Positions 1 to 7,818 of a stretch of DNA of 64,000 nucleotides are shown piece after piece. How positions within the stretch are numbered: the first letter of the stretch is position 1; each line of letters opens with the position of its first letter. The DNA comes from Pseudomonas lijiangensis (lineage in GTDB: Bacteria > Pseudomonadota > Gammaproteobacteria > Pseudomonadales > Pseudomonadaceae): positions 2,677,001 through 2,741,000 of the forward strand of contig NZ_CP076668.1 in the NCBI RefSeq assembly GCF_018968705.1. Reading direction: 5' to 3'. The notes below the pieces were generated by a model. The model saw nothing but the letters and a program-made list of their open reading frames with translations. It was not told the DNA's origin and did no database searches. The position numbers and the translations under genes are program-made.

Positions 1-446
1 CACTGTGGCAGTTGCGCGAGAACATGAGCGATGCCCAGCGGCGTGCCGGGCGCAATATGAAGCACGATATCTCGGTGCCGATTTCCCGTGTCGTGGCGTT
101 CGTGAGCCAGACCGATGCCTTGTTGCAGAAGCACTTTCCCGGTGTACGCAACTTCACGTTTGGTCATCTGGGCGATGGCAACCTGCATTACAACGTCGCG
201 CATCCGCTGGGCTCCACGGTCGAGGCGCACATGAGCCGTTACGCCGAACTGAGCGAGCTGGTGCACGACAGCGCCCACGCCCATGGCGGCTCGATCAGTG
301 CCGAACATGGCATCGGCCAGCGCAAGCTGGACATGCTGTCCCGTTATAAAAGCCCCGTGGAACTGGATCTGATGCGCCGCATCAAGCAGGCACTGGACCC
401 GAACAACCTGCTCAATCCGGGCAAGGTACTGGAGGCCCGAGCATGA
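1..446 (+). CDS. FAD-linked oxidase, C-terminal part (GlcD/D2HGDH type), 5' truncated
   Basis: The reading frame is open from base 3, so the gene starts before the window; only the last ~147 residues are seen. They carry the C-terminal hallmarks of FAD-linked oxidases of the GlcD / D-2-hydroxyglutarate dehydrogenase family: FGHLGDGNLHYN, then EHGIGQRK, whose histidines and glutamate line the active site, and the terminal DPNNLLNPGKV signature. Family members oxidise D-2-hydroxy acids to 2-oxo acids and pass electrons to the respiratory chain. The stop overlaps the start of the next gene (ATGA), so it is co-translated with an aminotransferase and an amino acid transporter. This suggests catabolism of a hydroxy- or amino acid. 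The substrate cannot be told from this fragment. Confidence 0.85.
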   Translation, partial: LWQLRENMSDAQRRAGRNMKHDISVPISRVVAFVSQTDALLQKHFPGVRNFTFGHLGDGNLHYNVAHPLGSTVEAHMSRYAELSELVHDSAHAHGGSISAEHGIGQRKLDMLSRYKSPVELDLMRRIKQALDPNNLLNPGKVLEARA

Positions 447-1660
447 GCATCGGCTTGTCAAAGCGCGTGCAGCGCGTCTCGCTGTCGGCCAATGCCGCCG
501 CCAAATCCCGGGCTACCGCCTTGCGTGATGCCGGGGTGGATATTCTCGATCTGACGACCGGCGAGCCGGATTTCGATACCCCGGAACACATCAAACAGGC
601 CGCCTTCAAGGCCATTGCCGAGGGTGCCACCAAATACACGCCGACTCCCGGTGTAAGGGCCTTGCGCGAGGCGGTGCAAGCCAAGTTGCAGCGCGAAAAC
701 GCTCTGGATTATCCCCTGGCTTCCATCGTGATTGCCAACGGGGCCAAGCAGATCATTTTCAATGCCTTCGCCGCGACCCTGGATGACGGCGACGAAGTGC
801 TGGTGCCTGTGCCGTACTGGCCGTCATTCCCGGACAGCGTGCGTTTCAACGGTGGCGAGCCGGTATTCATCGAGTGCGGGCTGGAGCAGGGCTGCAAGCT
901 GACCCCCGAGCAACTGGAACGCCATATCGGCGAGCGCACGCGCTGGCTGATCCTCAACGGGCCGGGCAATCCCAGTGGCGCGGTGTACAGCGAGTCGGAG
1001 TTGTTGGCGCTGGCTGACGTGCTCCGTCGCCATCCCCATGTGCTGGTGTTGCTGGACGAGCTGTACGAACACATTCGCTTCGACGGACAACCGGCCCAGA
1101 GCCTGCTCAACGTCGCACCGGACTTGCAGCCGCGCTGCCTGCTGGTGGGCGGTGTTTCCAAGACCTATGCGATGACCGGCTGGCGGGTCGGTTTCGGGGC
1201 CGGACCCCAGGAGCTGACCACGGCCATGACCGTGGTGCAATCGCAATCGACCTCCGGCGCTTCATCGGTAGGGCAGGCTGCGGCCTTGGCGGCGTTCGAG
1301 GGCGGGCTGGAGTTTCTGCCGCAACACGTGGCGGCCTACCACCTGCGCCGAGACTTGCTGGTTGAAACCCTGAGCAGCGTCGATGGCCTTGAAGTGCTGG
1401 TGCCTCAAGGCGGCTTCTTTGTCTTCGTGCGTTGCGCCGGGCTGCTGGGTCGCTATCGCCCGGATGGCCAGCGCCTGGAAAACGATGCCGATGTGGTCGC
1501 CTGGCTGCTGGAGTTCGGTGTGGCGGGTGTCGCAGGCAGCGCTTACGGGTTGTCACCGTGGTTTCGCCTGTCGATTGCCACGGCCACTGCAACCGTGATC
1601 GAAGCCGGGCAGCGGATTGCCCGTGCCTGTGGGCAGTTGAGCGCGGGAGACATTTCATGA
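443..1660 (+). CDS. Pyridoxal phosphate-dependent class I/II aminotransferase
   Basis: 405 residues, the usual length of an AspC-like fold type I aminotransferase. Visible motifs: the N-terminal LTTGEPDFDTPEHI substrate loop, a TPTPG segment, PGNPSGAVY, LLDELYEHIRF (cofactor Asp and Tyr) and the Schiff-base lysine K240 in GVSKTYAMTGWRVGF. Family members move amino groups between an amino acid and a 2-oxo acid. It overlaps the FAD oxidase upstream and the permease downstream by 4 bp each. An oxidase making a 2-oxo acid followed by an aminotransferase and an importer fits utilisation of one imported amino-acid-like compound (inference). The exact substrate is not readable. Confidence 0.93.
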   Translation: MSIGLSKRVQRVSLSANAAAKSRATALRDAGVDILDLTTGEPDFDTPEHIKQAAFKAIAEGATKYTPTPGVRALREAVQAKLQRENALDYPLASIVIANGAKQIIFNAFAATLDDGDEVLVPVPYWPSFPDSVRFNGGEPVFIECGLEQGCKLTPEQLERHIGERTRWLILNGPGNPSGAVYSESELLALADVLRRHPHVLVLLDELYEHIRFDGQPAQSLLNVAPDLQPRCLLVGGVSKTYAMTGWRVGFGAGPQELTTAMTVVQSQSTSGASSVGQAAALAAFEGGLEFLPQHVAAYHLRRDLLVETLSSVDGLEVLVPQGGFFVFVRCAGLLGRYRPDGQRLENDADVVAWLLEFGVAGVAGSAYGLSPWFRLSIATATATVIEAGQRIARACGQLSAGDIS

Positions 1661-2391
1661 ACCACTGGCTGGAATCCTTCGTGCAGTGGACGGCCGGGTT
1701 TGGCCTGAACTACGCCTTTGTGCTGGATGCCTATCAGCGAGGCACGATGGTCGACGGAGCGCTGACCACCTTGCTGCTGTGCCTGCTGACGATCATTGGC
1801 AGCCTGCTTGTCGGTGTCGCACTGGCCGCCATGCTGACCTCGGGTAAATCCTGGCTGCGTTCGCCTGCCAGGGTCTTTATCGAAGTCACCCGCAACACGC
1901 CGACGCTGGTGCAGCTGTATTGCGCCTTTCTGGTACTCAACATGCTGTTGACCCAGGCCATCGGCACGGCCAACCCGCTGACGCCTTTTGCCTGGGTGGT
2001 GATCGTGATCTCCCTGCACAAGGGCGCTTTCCATGCCGAAGCCCTGAGGGCCGGCATTGAAGCGGTTCCTTCCGTGACCCTGGAAGCCGCCAGCTCCCTG
2101 GCCTTCAACAGTCGCCAGTTGCTGTGGAATGTGCAGTTGCCACTGGCTGTGCGTTTTGCCTTGCCATCGCTCATCAATAACCTGATCGATCTGGTGAAGA
2201 TGACGGCCGTGGCTTCGGCCATCGCGGTGGGGGATATCACCTACGCGGCGATCATGATCTGGACCCAGAGCGATAACGTGCTGGAACTGATGATCCTGAT
2301 CCTGAGCTTTTTCGGCTTGCTCAGTTTTATCGTCAACTGTGCAGGGCGCGCCCTGGAATCACGCCTGAGGATGCCCGGCTATGGCCATTGA
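1657..2391 (+). CDS. Polar amino acid ABC transporter permease (first)
   Basis: 244 residues when started at the ATG that overlaps the aminotransferase stop; the frame stays open further upstream, but that part lies inside the upstream gene. Several hydrophobic membrane segments are evident. The HisM/GlnP-family core is seen as EVTRNTPTLVQLYCAFLVLNML and the cytoplasmic EAA loop as LRAGIEAVPSVTLEAASSLAF, which docks on the ATPase. It pairs with the next permease to form the inner-membrane channel. The 11-bp overlap with the following gene indicates translational coupling. Confidence 0.93.
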   Translation: MNHWLESFVQWTAGFGLNYAFVLDAYQRGTMVDGALTTLLLCLLTIIGSLLVGVALAAMLTSGKSWLRSPARVFIEVTRNTPTLVQLYCAFLVLNMLLTQAIGTANPLTPFAWVVIVISLHKGAFHAEALRAGIEAVPSVTLEAASSLAFNSRQLLWNVQLPLAVRFALPSLINNLIDLVKMTAVASAIAVGDITYAAIMIWTQSDNVLELMILILSFFGLLSFIVNCAGRALESRLRMPGYGH

Positions 2392-3169
2392 TTCATCGGT
2401 TGCCGCGCCCGTCGCGTGGCCGCGTCGTCATTTGCTGACGCTGATCCTGGTGGCTCTGGCGGTTGCCTGGCTGATGTTCGGTGCGCCGGACAGCCCGGTA
2501 TTCCTGGCATTGGTGCAGTGGTCGCCGGCTCTGGCCATGGGCTTTGGTCAGAACATTCTGATCAGTCTGGTTGCCATCGGCCTGGGCACGGTGTTCGGGC
2601 TGCTGGTCGGTGCTCTGGGGATGTCGCCTTTCTGGCTGCTGCGCCTGCCAGCGCGGATCTGGATACAGATTTTCCGCAATGCGCCCTGGCTGGTGCTGAT
2701 CTACTTCACCACTTACGTGTTTCCGTTCGAGATCAGGATCGGCAGCACCTATATCTCGTTTCCCGACTGGGTGAAGGTCACCATCGGCCTGGCTTTGCCG
2801 GCCAGTGCCAATGTCGCGGAAATCTTCCGGGGTGCCGTGGCGTCGATCCCCAGCACCCAATGGGAAGCCGCACGTTCGCTGGCCTTCACTCGCGGGCAGA
2901 TCTTCACGTCGATCATCCTGCCGCAGTGCTTCAAACGCATGCTGCCGCCGTGGATGAACCTCTATGCCGTCATCACCATGGGCACGGCACTGGCTTCGCT
3001 GGTGGGTGTGCATGACGTGATCGACACCGCACAGATTGCCAGCAACACCGTCAATCAGACCGGTTTCACCGTGATCATCTATTGCAGCCTGCTGGTGCTG
3101 TTCTTTGCCTATTGCTATCCGATTTCCCGTCTGACCCAACGCCTGGAGCGACGTTATGCCTTCTATTGA
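2381..3169 (+). CDS. Polar amino acid ABC transporter permease (second)
   Basis: 262 residues with multiple hydrophobic spans. The family core IQIFRNAPWLVLIYF and the EAA loop FRGAVASIPSTQWEAARSLAF match the preceding permease, so the transporter is a heterodimeric HisQM-like channel. It overlaps the upstream permease and the downstream ATPase (14 bp). No periplasmic binding protein is encoded here; it presumably lies before the window or elsewhere. Confidence 0.93.
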   Translation: MAIDSSVAAPVAWPRRHLLTLILVALAVAWLMFGAPDSPVFLALVQWSPALAMGFGQNILISLVAIGLGTVFGLLVGALGMSPFWLLRLPARIWIQIFRNAPWLVLIYFTTYVFPFEIRIGSTYISFPDWVKVTIGLALPASANVAEIFRGAVASIPSTQWEAARSLAFTRGQIFTSIILPQCFKRMLPPWMNLYAVITMGTALASLVGVHDVIDTAQIASNTVNQTGFTVIIYCSLLVLFFAYCYPISRLTQRLERRYAFY

Positions 3170-3992
3170 TTCTGGCGCCGAGCCTCTGGTCAGTCTGCGC
3201 GACCTGCACCTGTCATTTGGCAGCAACCTGGTGCTCAAGGGCATCGATCTGGATGTGCAGCGCGGCCAGGCGGTATCGATCATCGGCCCGTCCGGTTCGG
3301 GCAAGTCGACCATTCTGCGCTGCATCACCGGGTTGTTGCAGACCCAGCGCGGCACCATTCGCGTGGGTAATACCGAGGTTCATGGCCTGACCCGCGAAGC
3401 CGAGCGAATCGAACTGCGCAAGCGCGTGGGGTTTGTGTTCCAGCAGTACAACCTGTTTCCGCATCTGTCGGTGCTGGAAAACCTGGTGATCGCCCCGCAC
3501 AAGGTGCTGGGGATCGAGCGTGCTGAAGCCGAGAAGCAGGCGCGTGCCTTGCTGGCCAAGGTGCGCATGGAACACAAGGCTGATGCTTATCCGGGGCAAT
3601 TGTCCGGTGGTCAGCAGCAACGCGTGGCAATTGCCCGGGCCTTGACCATGCGCCCGGAACTGATTCTGTTCGATGAAGTGACCTCGGCCCTGGATCCGGA
3701 AACCGTCGGTGAAGTACTGACGGTGATCCGCGAACTGACCGAAGAGGGCATGACCTGCGTGCTGGTGACCCACGAAATGCGTTTCGCCGAAGAAATCAGC
3801 GACGTGGTGTATTTCACCGAAAACGGCCTGATCGTCGAGCACGGCAGCGCCGAGCAGATATTCCAGCACCCGAACAGCGAGCGGACCCGTGAATTCCTGC
3901 GCCACGCCCTGGGCGATTCCGGGCGTCGGCCGCCGGTTTCCGCCGACCCGTTTGCCCTGAGCAATATCAGCCGTTACAGCCTGTCCGTATAA
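3156..3992 (+). CDS. Polar amino acid ABC transporter ATP-binding protein
   Basis: 278 residues. Walker A GPSGSGKST, Q-loop FVFQQYNLFPHLSV, ABC signature LSGGQQQR, Walker B LILFDEVTSALDPE and the switch histidine in LVTHEM are all intact, so it should be an active ATPase of the GlnQ/HisP family. A proline-rich tail of about 25 residues follows the usual end of the domain. It is the last gene of the oxidase-aminotransferase-transporter operon. A REP hairpin follows about 18 bp after the stop, in line with an operon end. Confidence 0.95.
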   Translation: MPSIDSGAEPLVSLRDLHLSFGSNLVLKGIDLDVQRGQAVSIIGPSGSGKSTILRCITGLLQTQRGTIRVGNTEVHGLTREAERIELRKRVGFVFQQYNLFPHLSVLENLVIAPHKVLGIERAEAEKQARALLAKVRMEHKADAYPGQLSGGQQQRVAIARALTMRPELILFDEVTSALDPETVGEVLTVIRELTEEGMTCVLVTHEMRFAEEISDVVYFTENGLIVEHGSAEQIFQHPNSERTREFLRHALGDSGRRPPVSADPFALSNISRYSLSV

Positions 3993-4010
3993 CTGAAAAA
4001 CCACTGCTGT

Positions 4011-4096
4011 GGGAGCGCGCTTGCCCGCGATGATGTGTGTGAAATCAACACATGTCTATCGTCTGAACCACTGTCGTCGCGGGCAAGCGCGCTCCT
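4011..4096. repeat. REP-type inverted repeat (pair of REPs)
   Basis: Two 19-bp perfectly complementary arms (4012-4030 and 4077-4095), with core GCGCGCTTGCCCGCGA, face each other across 46 bp. This is the head-to-head REP arrangement common between pseudomonad genes. It fills most of the gap between the transporter operon and the dioxygenase gene and may protect or end the upstream message. Confidence 0.9.
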
Positions 4097-4132
4097 ACGT
4101 TTATCGTCCAGAGCACCACCGGGAGTTACCTG

Positions 4133-4726
4133 ATGAGCACCACAAACCGAGCCCAAGTGATCGAAGACTTTCTTCAGCAGATTCGTGCCATCAACCAGCG
4201 CGGCGTAGACCGCGAGGCCTTGAAGGAGATCATCGCGCTGCTGGAAGACCTGGCAGGTCGTCATGACCTGTTCAACTTCAACGAGTTTCCTGCGCCGGTG
4301 CCGGGGCAGGGTGAGACAGCCTTCCGCTATCGCCTGAACGACGATGGCGAAACCCCGACCCTGTACATGAACTCACTGCTGCCGGGCAAAAGCACCTTGC
4401 CCCATAACCATGAAACCTGGGCGGTGATCGTTGCCGTGCAAGGCCAGGAAATCAACTACGTCTGGGCGCGTACCGACGATGGCAGTGACCCGACATTTGC
4501 TCGTCTGGAGCTGGAAAAGGAAGTGATCGTCCAGCCAGGAACGCCTATCGGCTTCCTGGGCGAAGACCTGCATGGCATCAAGGTCACGGGTGAAGAGCCG
4601 ACCTTGCACTTCCACCTCTATGGCCGTCCGCTGGAGTCGCTCAACGGGCGTTTCGGTGTCAACGAAGAAGGCCGCGTCCTGAACTACAACGCTTCGCAGA
4701 TGGCACCGTCGATTCAGGCCTATTGA
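4133..4726 (+). CDS. Cysteine dioxygenase family protein (thiol dioxygenase, cupin)
   Basis: 197 residues, single-domain cupin of the cysteine/3-mercaptopropionate dioxygenase family. The likely iron ligands are H91 and H93 in LPHNHETWAVI and H147 in EDLHGIKV, the three-histidine set of this family. The enzyme uses non-haem Fe(II) and O2 to turn a thiol into a sulfinate in the cytoplasm. Bacterial proteins of this length may act on cysteine or 3-mercaptopropionate, and sequence alone does not decide. It sits 30 bp before a rhodanese/cystathionine beta-lyase protein, so a sulfur amino acid breakdown unit is likely. Confidence 0.85.
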   Translation: MSTTNRAQVIEDFLQQIRAINQRGVDREALKEIIALLEDLAGRHDLFNFNEFPAPVPGQGETAFRYRLNDDGETPTLYMNSLLPGKSTLPHNHETWAVIVAVQGQEINYVWARTDDGSDPTFARLELEKEVIVQPGTPIGFLGEDLHGIKVTGEEPTLHFHLYGRPLESLNGRFGVNEEGRVLNYNASQMAPSIQAY

Positions 4727-4756
4727 TCGTCGGCACAGGTTTTCCCTTTCACTTTT

Positions 4757-7528
4757 ATGAGCCACCCCATGAGCCAGACCACCACCGCGGCCCAACTACA
4801 ACAATGGCTGTTCGACGGGCAGGAAATTGCCCTGTTCGACCTGCGTGAACATGGCCAGTACGGCGAAGCCCATCTGTTCCATGGCGTTACGCTGCCCTAC
4901 AGTCGCCTGGAGCTGGATATCCGTCGCCTGGCACCCAATCCCGGCGTGCGGCTGGTGATCTATGACCAGAATGGCGGCGATATCGCAATACGGGCAGCGG
5001 CGCGGCTGGAAGAGCTCGGTTATCGCCAGGTGCATATTCTTGAGGGCGGCGCCGATGGCTGGCAGGCCGCAGGTCTGCAACTGTTCGCGGGTGTGCATGT
5101 GCCGTCCAAGGCTTTTGGCGAATTGGTGGAAGAGGCTCGCCATACGCCGCATATCAGCGCAACCGAACTGGCGCAGCGTCAGGCTCAGGGGGAAGCTCTG
5201 GTGGTGCTGGACGGCAGGCCCTTCGACGAATACCGCAAGATGACCATTCCAGGTTCCGTGTGCTGCCCCAATGGCGAGCTGGGGTATCGACTGCCGGAGC
5301 TGGTCAGCGACGAACACACGCCGATCATCGTCAACTGCGCCGGACGTACCCGAAGCATCATCGGGGCGCAGACGCTGATCGACCTGGGAGTCAAGAACCC
5401 GGTTTATGCCCTGGAAAACGGAACCCAGGGTTGGTATCTGGCCGATCTGCAACTGGAGCACGGCAGCACCCGACGCTACCCGGATGCCGTTGCGCCCGAG
5501 TCGCTGGCCCGGCAGCGGGATGCCGCCCAGGCGCTGGCCGAGCGGGCAGGGGTGCAGACGGTGAGTGCCGAACAGGTTGCCGACTGGGCCGCAGACAGCG
5601 GGCGCAGCCTGTTCCTGTGCGATGTGCGAACCGCCGAGGAGTTTGCGGCAGGCACATTGGCTGGCGCGCAACATACGCCGGGTGGCCAGTTGATTCAGGC
5701 GACGGACCTGTATGTCGGTGTGCGTCAGGCGAGGCTGGTGCTGCTGGACGACGAAGGCATTCGGGCTCCGATTGTCGCCAGTTGGCTTCGGCAACTGGGG
5801 CACGATGCCTGTGTGCTTGAGGCTGGCGTGAGCAGTGGCTTGTCGCTGCCTGTGGCTGAAGCGGATGTATGGCCGGACTTGCCGGGCATCAGCGTGCAAC
5901 AACTGGCCGATGCCTTGAAGGATAACGCCGTGGCGCTTGTCGATCTGCGTTCGAGCACCGCTTTTCGCAAAGGACATATCGAAGGTTCGCGCTGGTCGAT
6001 TCGTCCGCTGCTGGCTGCCGCCGTCGCCGATGAGTCCCGACCGCTGGTGCTGATTGCCGATGATCCGGCTCTGGCACAACTGGCGGCAGAAGAATTGCCA
6101 CAGGCGCAGCGTCGGCAGGTGCGTCTGCTGGACGGCGGGATCAAGGCCTGGCAAACCGCCGGGCTGGCGCTGCATGAAGACAGCGCCAGTCTGGCGGATG
6201 AGCAGTGCATCGACTTTCTGTTCTTTACCCACGACCGGCATTCCGGCAACAAGGACGCTGCCCGGCAGTACCTAGCCTGGGAAATCGGTCTGCTGGGGCA
6301 GATGACCGAGCAGGAAATTGCCAGCCTCAAGCCCTTATCCGCAAAAAAGCCTGAGCGCCCGTCACACGATCCTCTGGTCAAGACTCGGCTCGTTCACGCC
6401 GGGCGTACGGCCAAGGGCAGTGGCGTGCGCGGGGTGAATGTACCGGTTTCACGCATGAGTACCGTGCTGTTCGACAGCCTCGGGCAGATGCGAGATATCC
6501 GAAAGCGTCGCGATACCGAGCGCCTGCTGAGTTATGGGGCGCGGGGCAACCCGACGGGGTTTGCGCTGGAAGACCTGGTGACAGAGCTGGAAGGCGGTTA
6601 TCGCACTCGCTTGTTCAGCACGGGCCTTGCAGCGGTGGCGCAGACTTTCCTGGCCTATCTGCGCCCCGGCGATCATGTCCTGATAACCGATGCCGTGTAT
6701 TCGCCGGTGCGGCGTGTGGCCCGTGACTTCCTTGAGCCATTCGGCATTCAGGTCAGCTATTTCAGGGCCGACGGCCAAGGGCTGGAGGCACAACTGCAGG
6801 CCAATACCCGCATGGTCTACACCGAAGTGCCGGGCTCGTTGCTCTACGAACTCTGCGACTTGCCGGCCATTGCCGCGCTGTGCAAACCGCGAAACATTCT
6901 GCTGGCGGTGGACAACACCTGGGGTTCGGCCTACCTCTATCGACCGCTGGAACTGGGAGCGGATATTTCCATCATGGCCCTGACCAAGTACCTGTGCGGT
7001 CATAGCGATGTGGTGATGGGCAGCGTCTGCACCCGCGAAGAGGTCTGGCAGCCGCTGGGCAGCATGAGCGACACCTTCGGCTGCGCAGTCAGCCCCGACG
7101 ATGCCTATCTGGTCCTGCGCGGTGCCCGCACCCTGGCCTCACGCATGGAAACCCACGAGCGTCAGGCACTTGAAGTGGCGCATTGGCTGAACGAGCAACC
7201 GCAGGTCCGCCGCGTTTTCCATCCCGCCTTGCCGGACCACCCCGGCCACGCCCTGTGGAAGCGCGACTTCACCGGCAGCAACGGCTTGCTGTCCTTTGAG
7301 TTCGAGTCTTCGGACCCGACCCGACTGGAACGTTTTATCGGCGCCCTGCAACTGTTCGGGCTCGGCGCCTCGTGGGGCGGCTACGAAAGCCTGATCACCG
7401 TGGCCAATGTCAGTGATCGCGACAATGAAGCCGACAGACAGCTCAATCCGGTGGTGCGACTGCATATAGGGTTGGAGGATGTGGGGGAGTTGATCGAAGA
7501 TTTGCAGAGGGGGTTTGGGGAAGGCTGA
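4757..7528 (+). CDS. Four-rhodanese / cystathionine beta-lyase-like fusion protein
   Basis: One uninterrupted frame of 923 residues. Residues ~10-110, ~130-235, ~260-360 and ~375-475 are rhodanese folds. Only the second has a catalytic cysteine (C194 in IIVNCAGRTRS); repeats 1, 3 and 4 have YDQNGGD, LLDDEGI and IADDPAL at that site and look structural. After a linker ending LSAKKPERPSHDPL, residues ~535-920 are a Cys/Met-metabolism PLP enzyme: LLSYGARGNPT, the STGLAAV loop and PLP lysine K744 in MALTKYLCGHSDVV, closest to cystathionine beta-lyase. The two parts together predict C-S bond cleavage plus sulfane sulfur transfer. Starts at 4757 and 4769 are both possible. It is probably co-transcribed with the thiol dioxygenase. 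Confidence 0.88.
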   Translation: MSHPMSQTTTAAQLQQWLFDGQEIALFDLREHGQYGEAHLFHGVTLPYSRLELDIRRLAPNPGVRLVIYDQNGGDIAIRAAARLEELGYRQVHILEGGADGWQAAGLQLFAGVHVPSKAFGELVEEARHTPHISATELAQRQAQGEALVVLDGRPFDEYRKMTIPGSVCCPNGELGYRLPELVSDEHTPIIVNCAGRTRSIIGAQTLIDLGVKNPVYALENGTQGWYLADLQLEHGSTRRYPDAVAPESLARQRDAAQALAERAGVQTVSAEQVADWAADSGRSLFLCDVRTAEEFAAGTLAGAQHTPGGQLIQATDLYVGVRQARLVLLDDEGIRAPIVASWLRQLGHDACVLEAGVSSGLSLPVAEADVWPDLPGISVQQLADALKDNAVALVDLRSSTAFRKGHIEGSRWSIRPLLAAAVADESRPLVLIADDPALAQLAAEELPQAQRRQVRLLDGGIKAWQTAGLALHEDSASLADEQCIDFLFFTHDRHSGNKDAARQYLAWEIGLLGQMTEQEIASLKPLSAKKPERPSHDPLVKTRLVHAGRTAKGSGVRGVNVPVSRMSTVLFDSLGQMRDIRKRRDTERLLSYGARGNPTGFALEDLVTELEGGYRTRLFSTGLAAVAQTFLAYLRPGDHVLITDAVYSPVRRVARDFLEPFGIQVSYFRADGQGLEAQLQANTRMVYTEVPGSLLYELCDLPAIAALCKPRNILLAVDNTWGSAYLYRPLELGADISIMALTKYLCGHSDVVMGSVCTREEVWQPLGSMSDTFGCAVSPDDAYLVLRGARTLASRMETHERQALEVAHWLNEQPQVRRVFHPALPDHPGHALWKRDFTGSNGLLSFEFESSDPTRLERFIGALQLFGLGASWGGYESLITVANVSDRDNEADRQLNPVVRLHIGLEDVGELIEDLQRGFGEG

Positions 7529-7529
7529 C

Positions 7530-7610
7530 AGCTGCAAGTTTTAAGCTGCAAGCTACAAGTTAAAAGCTGCAAGTCAAAAGCTTGTAGCTTGCAGCTCACA
7601 ACTTGCAGCT
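7530..7610. repeat. Long imperfect inverted repeat (AGCTGCAAG family)
   Basis: Arms 7530-7559 and 7581-7610 are complementary at 28 of 30 positions, with a 21-bp loop. Each arm contains two copies of AGCTGCAAG. It starts right after the stop of the fusion gene and could act as its terminator or as a message-stabilising hairpin. It is unlike the GTGGGAGC-type REPs elsewhere in the window. Confidence 0.88.
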
Positions 7611-7618
7611 CCTATAAA

Positions 7619-7633
7619 TGTTATTTCATAACA
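7619..7633. promoter_or_regulatory. Putative Zur box upstream of zinc transporter operon
   Basis: TGTTATTTCATAACA is a perfect 6-3-6 palindrome that closely resembles the gamma-proteobacterial Zur operator (TGTTATA-N-TATAACA type). It lies 53 bp before the first possible start of the transporter operon, where a repressor would cover the promoter. Zinc-bound Zur would shut the operon (inference from position and family). Confidence 0.75.
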
Positions 7634-7686
7634 AAACCCGCTCTCCCCATGTAATACTGTAACGAATCGTTGCAGGCGACCCATCT

Positions 7687-7818
7687 GTGAAAGCTCCCCG
7701 CGTTCCCTCTGTTGCAGGTTCCGTTCTGGCTCAATCGGCCTTTAAGCGGATCCTGCTGGCTCTGTGCATCTTGCTGCTGTTATGGCTGGCCATCGCCTGG
7801 TCGGTGGCCATTCCATGA
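7687..7818 (+). CDS. Possible small single-span membrane protein upstream of zinc ABC transporter
   Basis: A GTG-started frame of 43 codons. The peptide is basic and polar at first (MKAPRVPSVAGSV, then FKR), then has one strongly hydrophobic stretch (ILLALCILLLLWLAIAWSV) and ends two residues later. Its TGA overlaps the ATG of the ATPase gene (ATGA), the same coupling seen between ATPase and permease. It could be a small transporter subunit or a translated leader that couples translation. No ribosome binding site is convincing (CCATCT precedes GTG), so it may be chance; the hydrophobic profile and overlap favour a real gene. Confidence 0.5.
   Translation: MKAPRVPSVAGSVLAQSAFKRILLALCILLLLWLAIAWSVAIP

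Noticed and set aside
7764..7814. Upstream start of the zinc transporter ATPase
   Set aside because: It would add 17 residues that overlap the small membrane frame and do not fit the N-terminus of the family; the ATG at 7815 gives the usual length.
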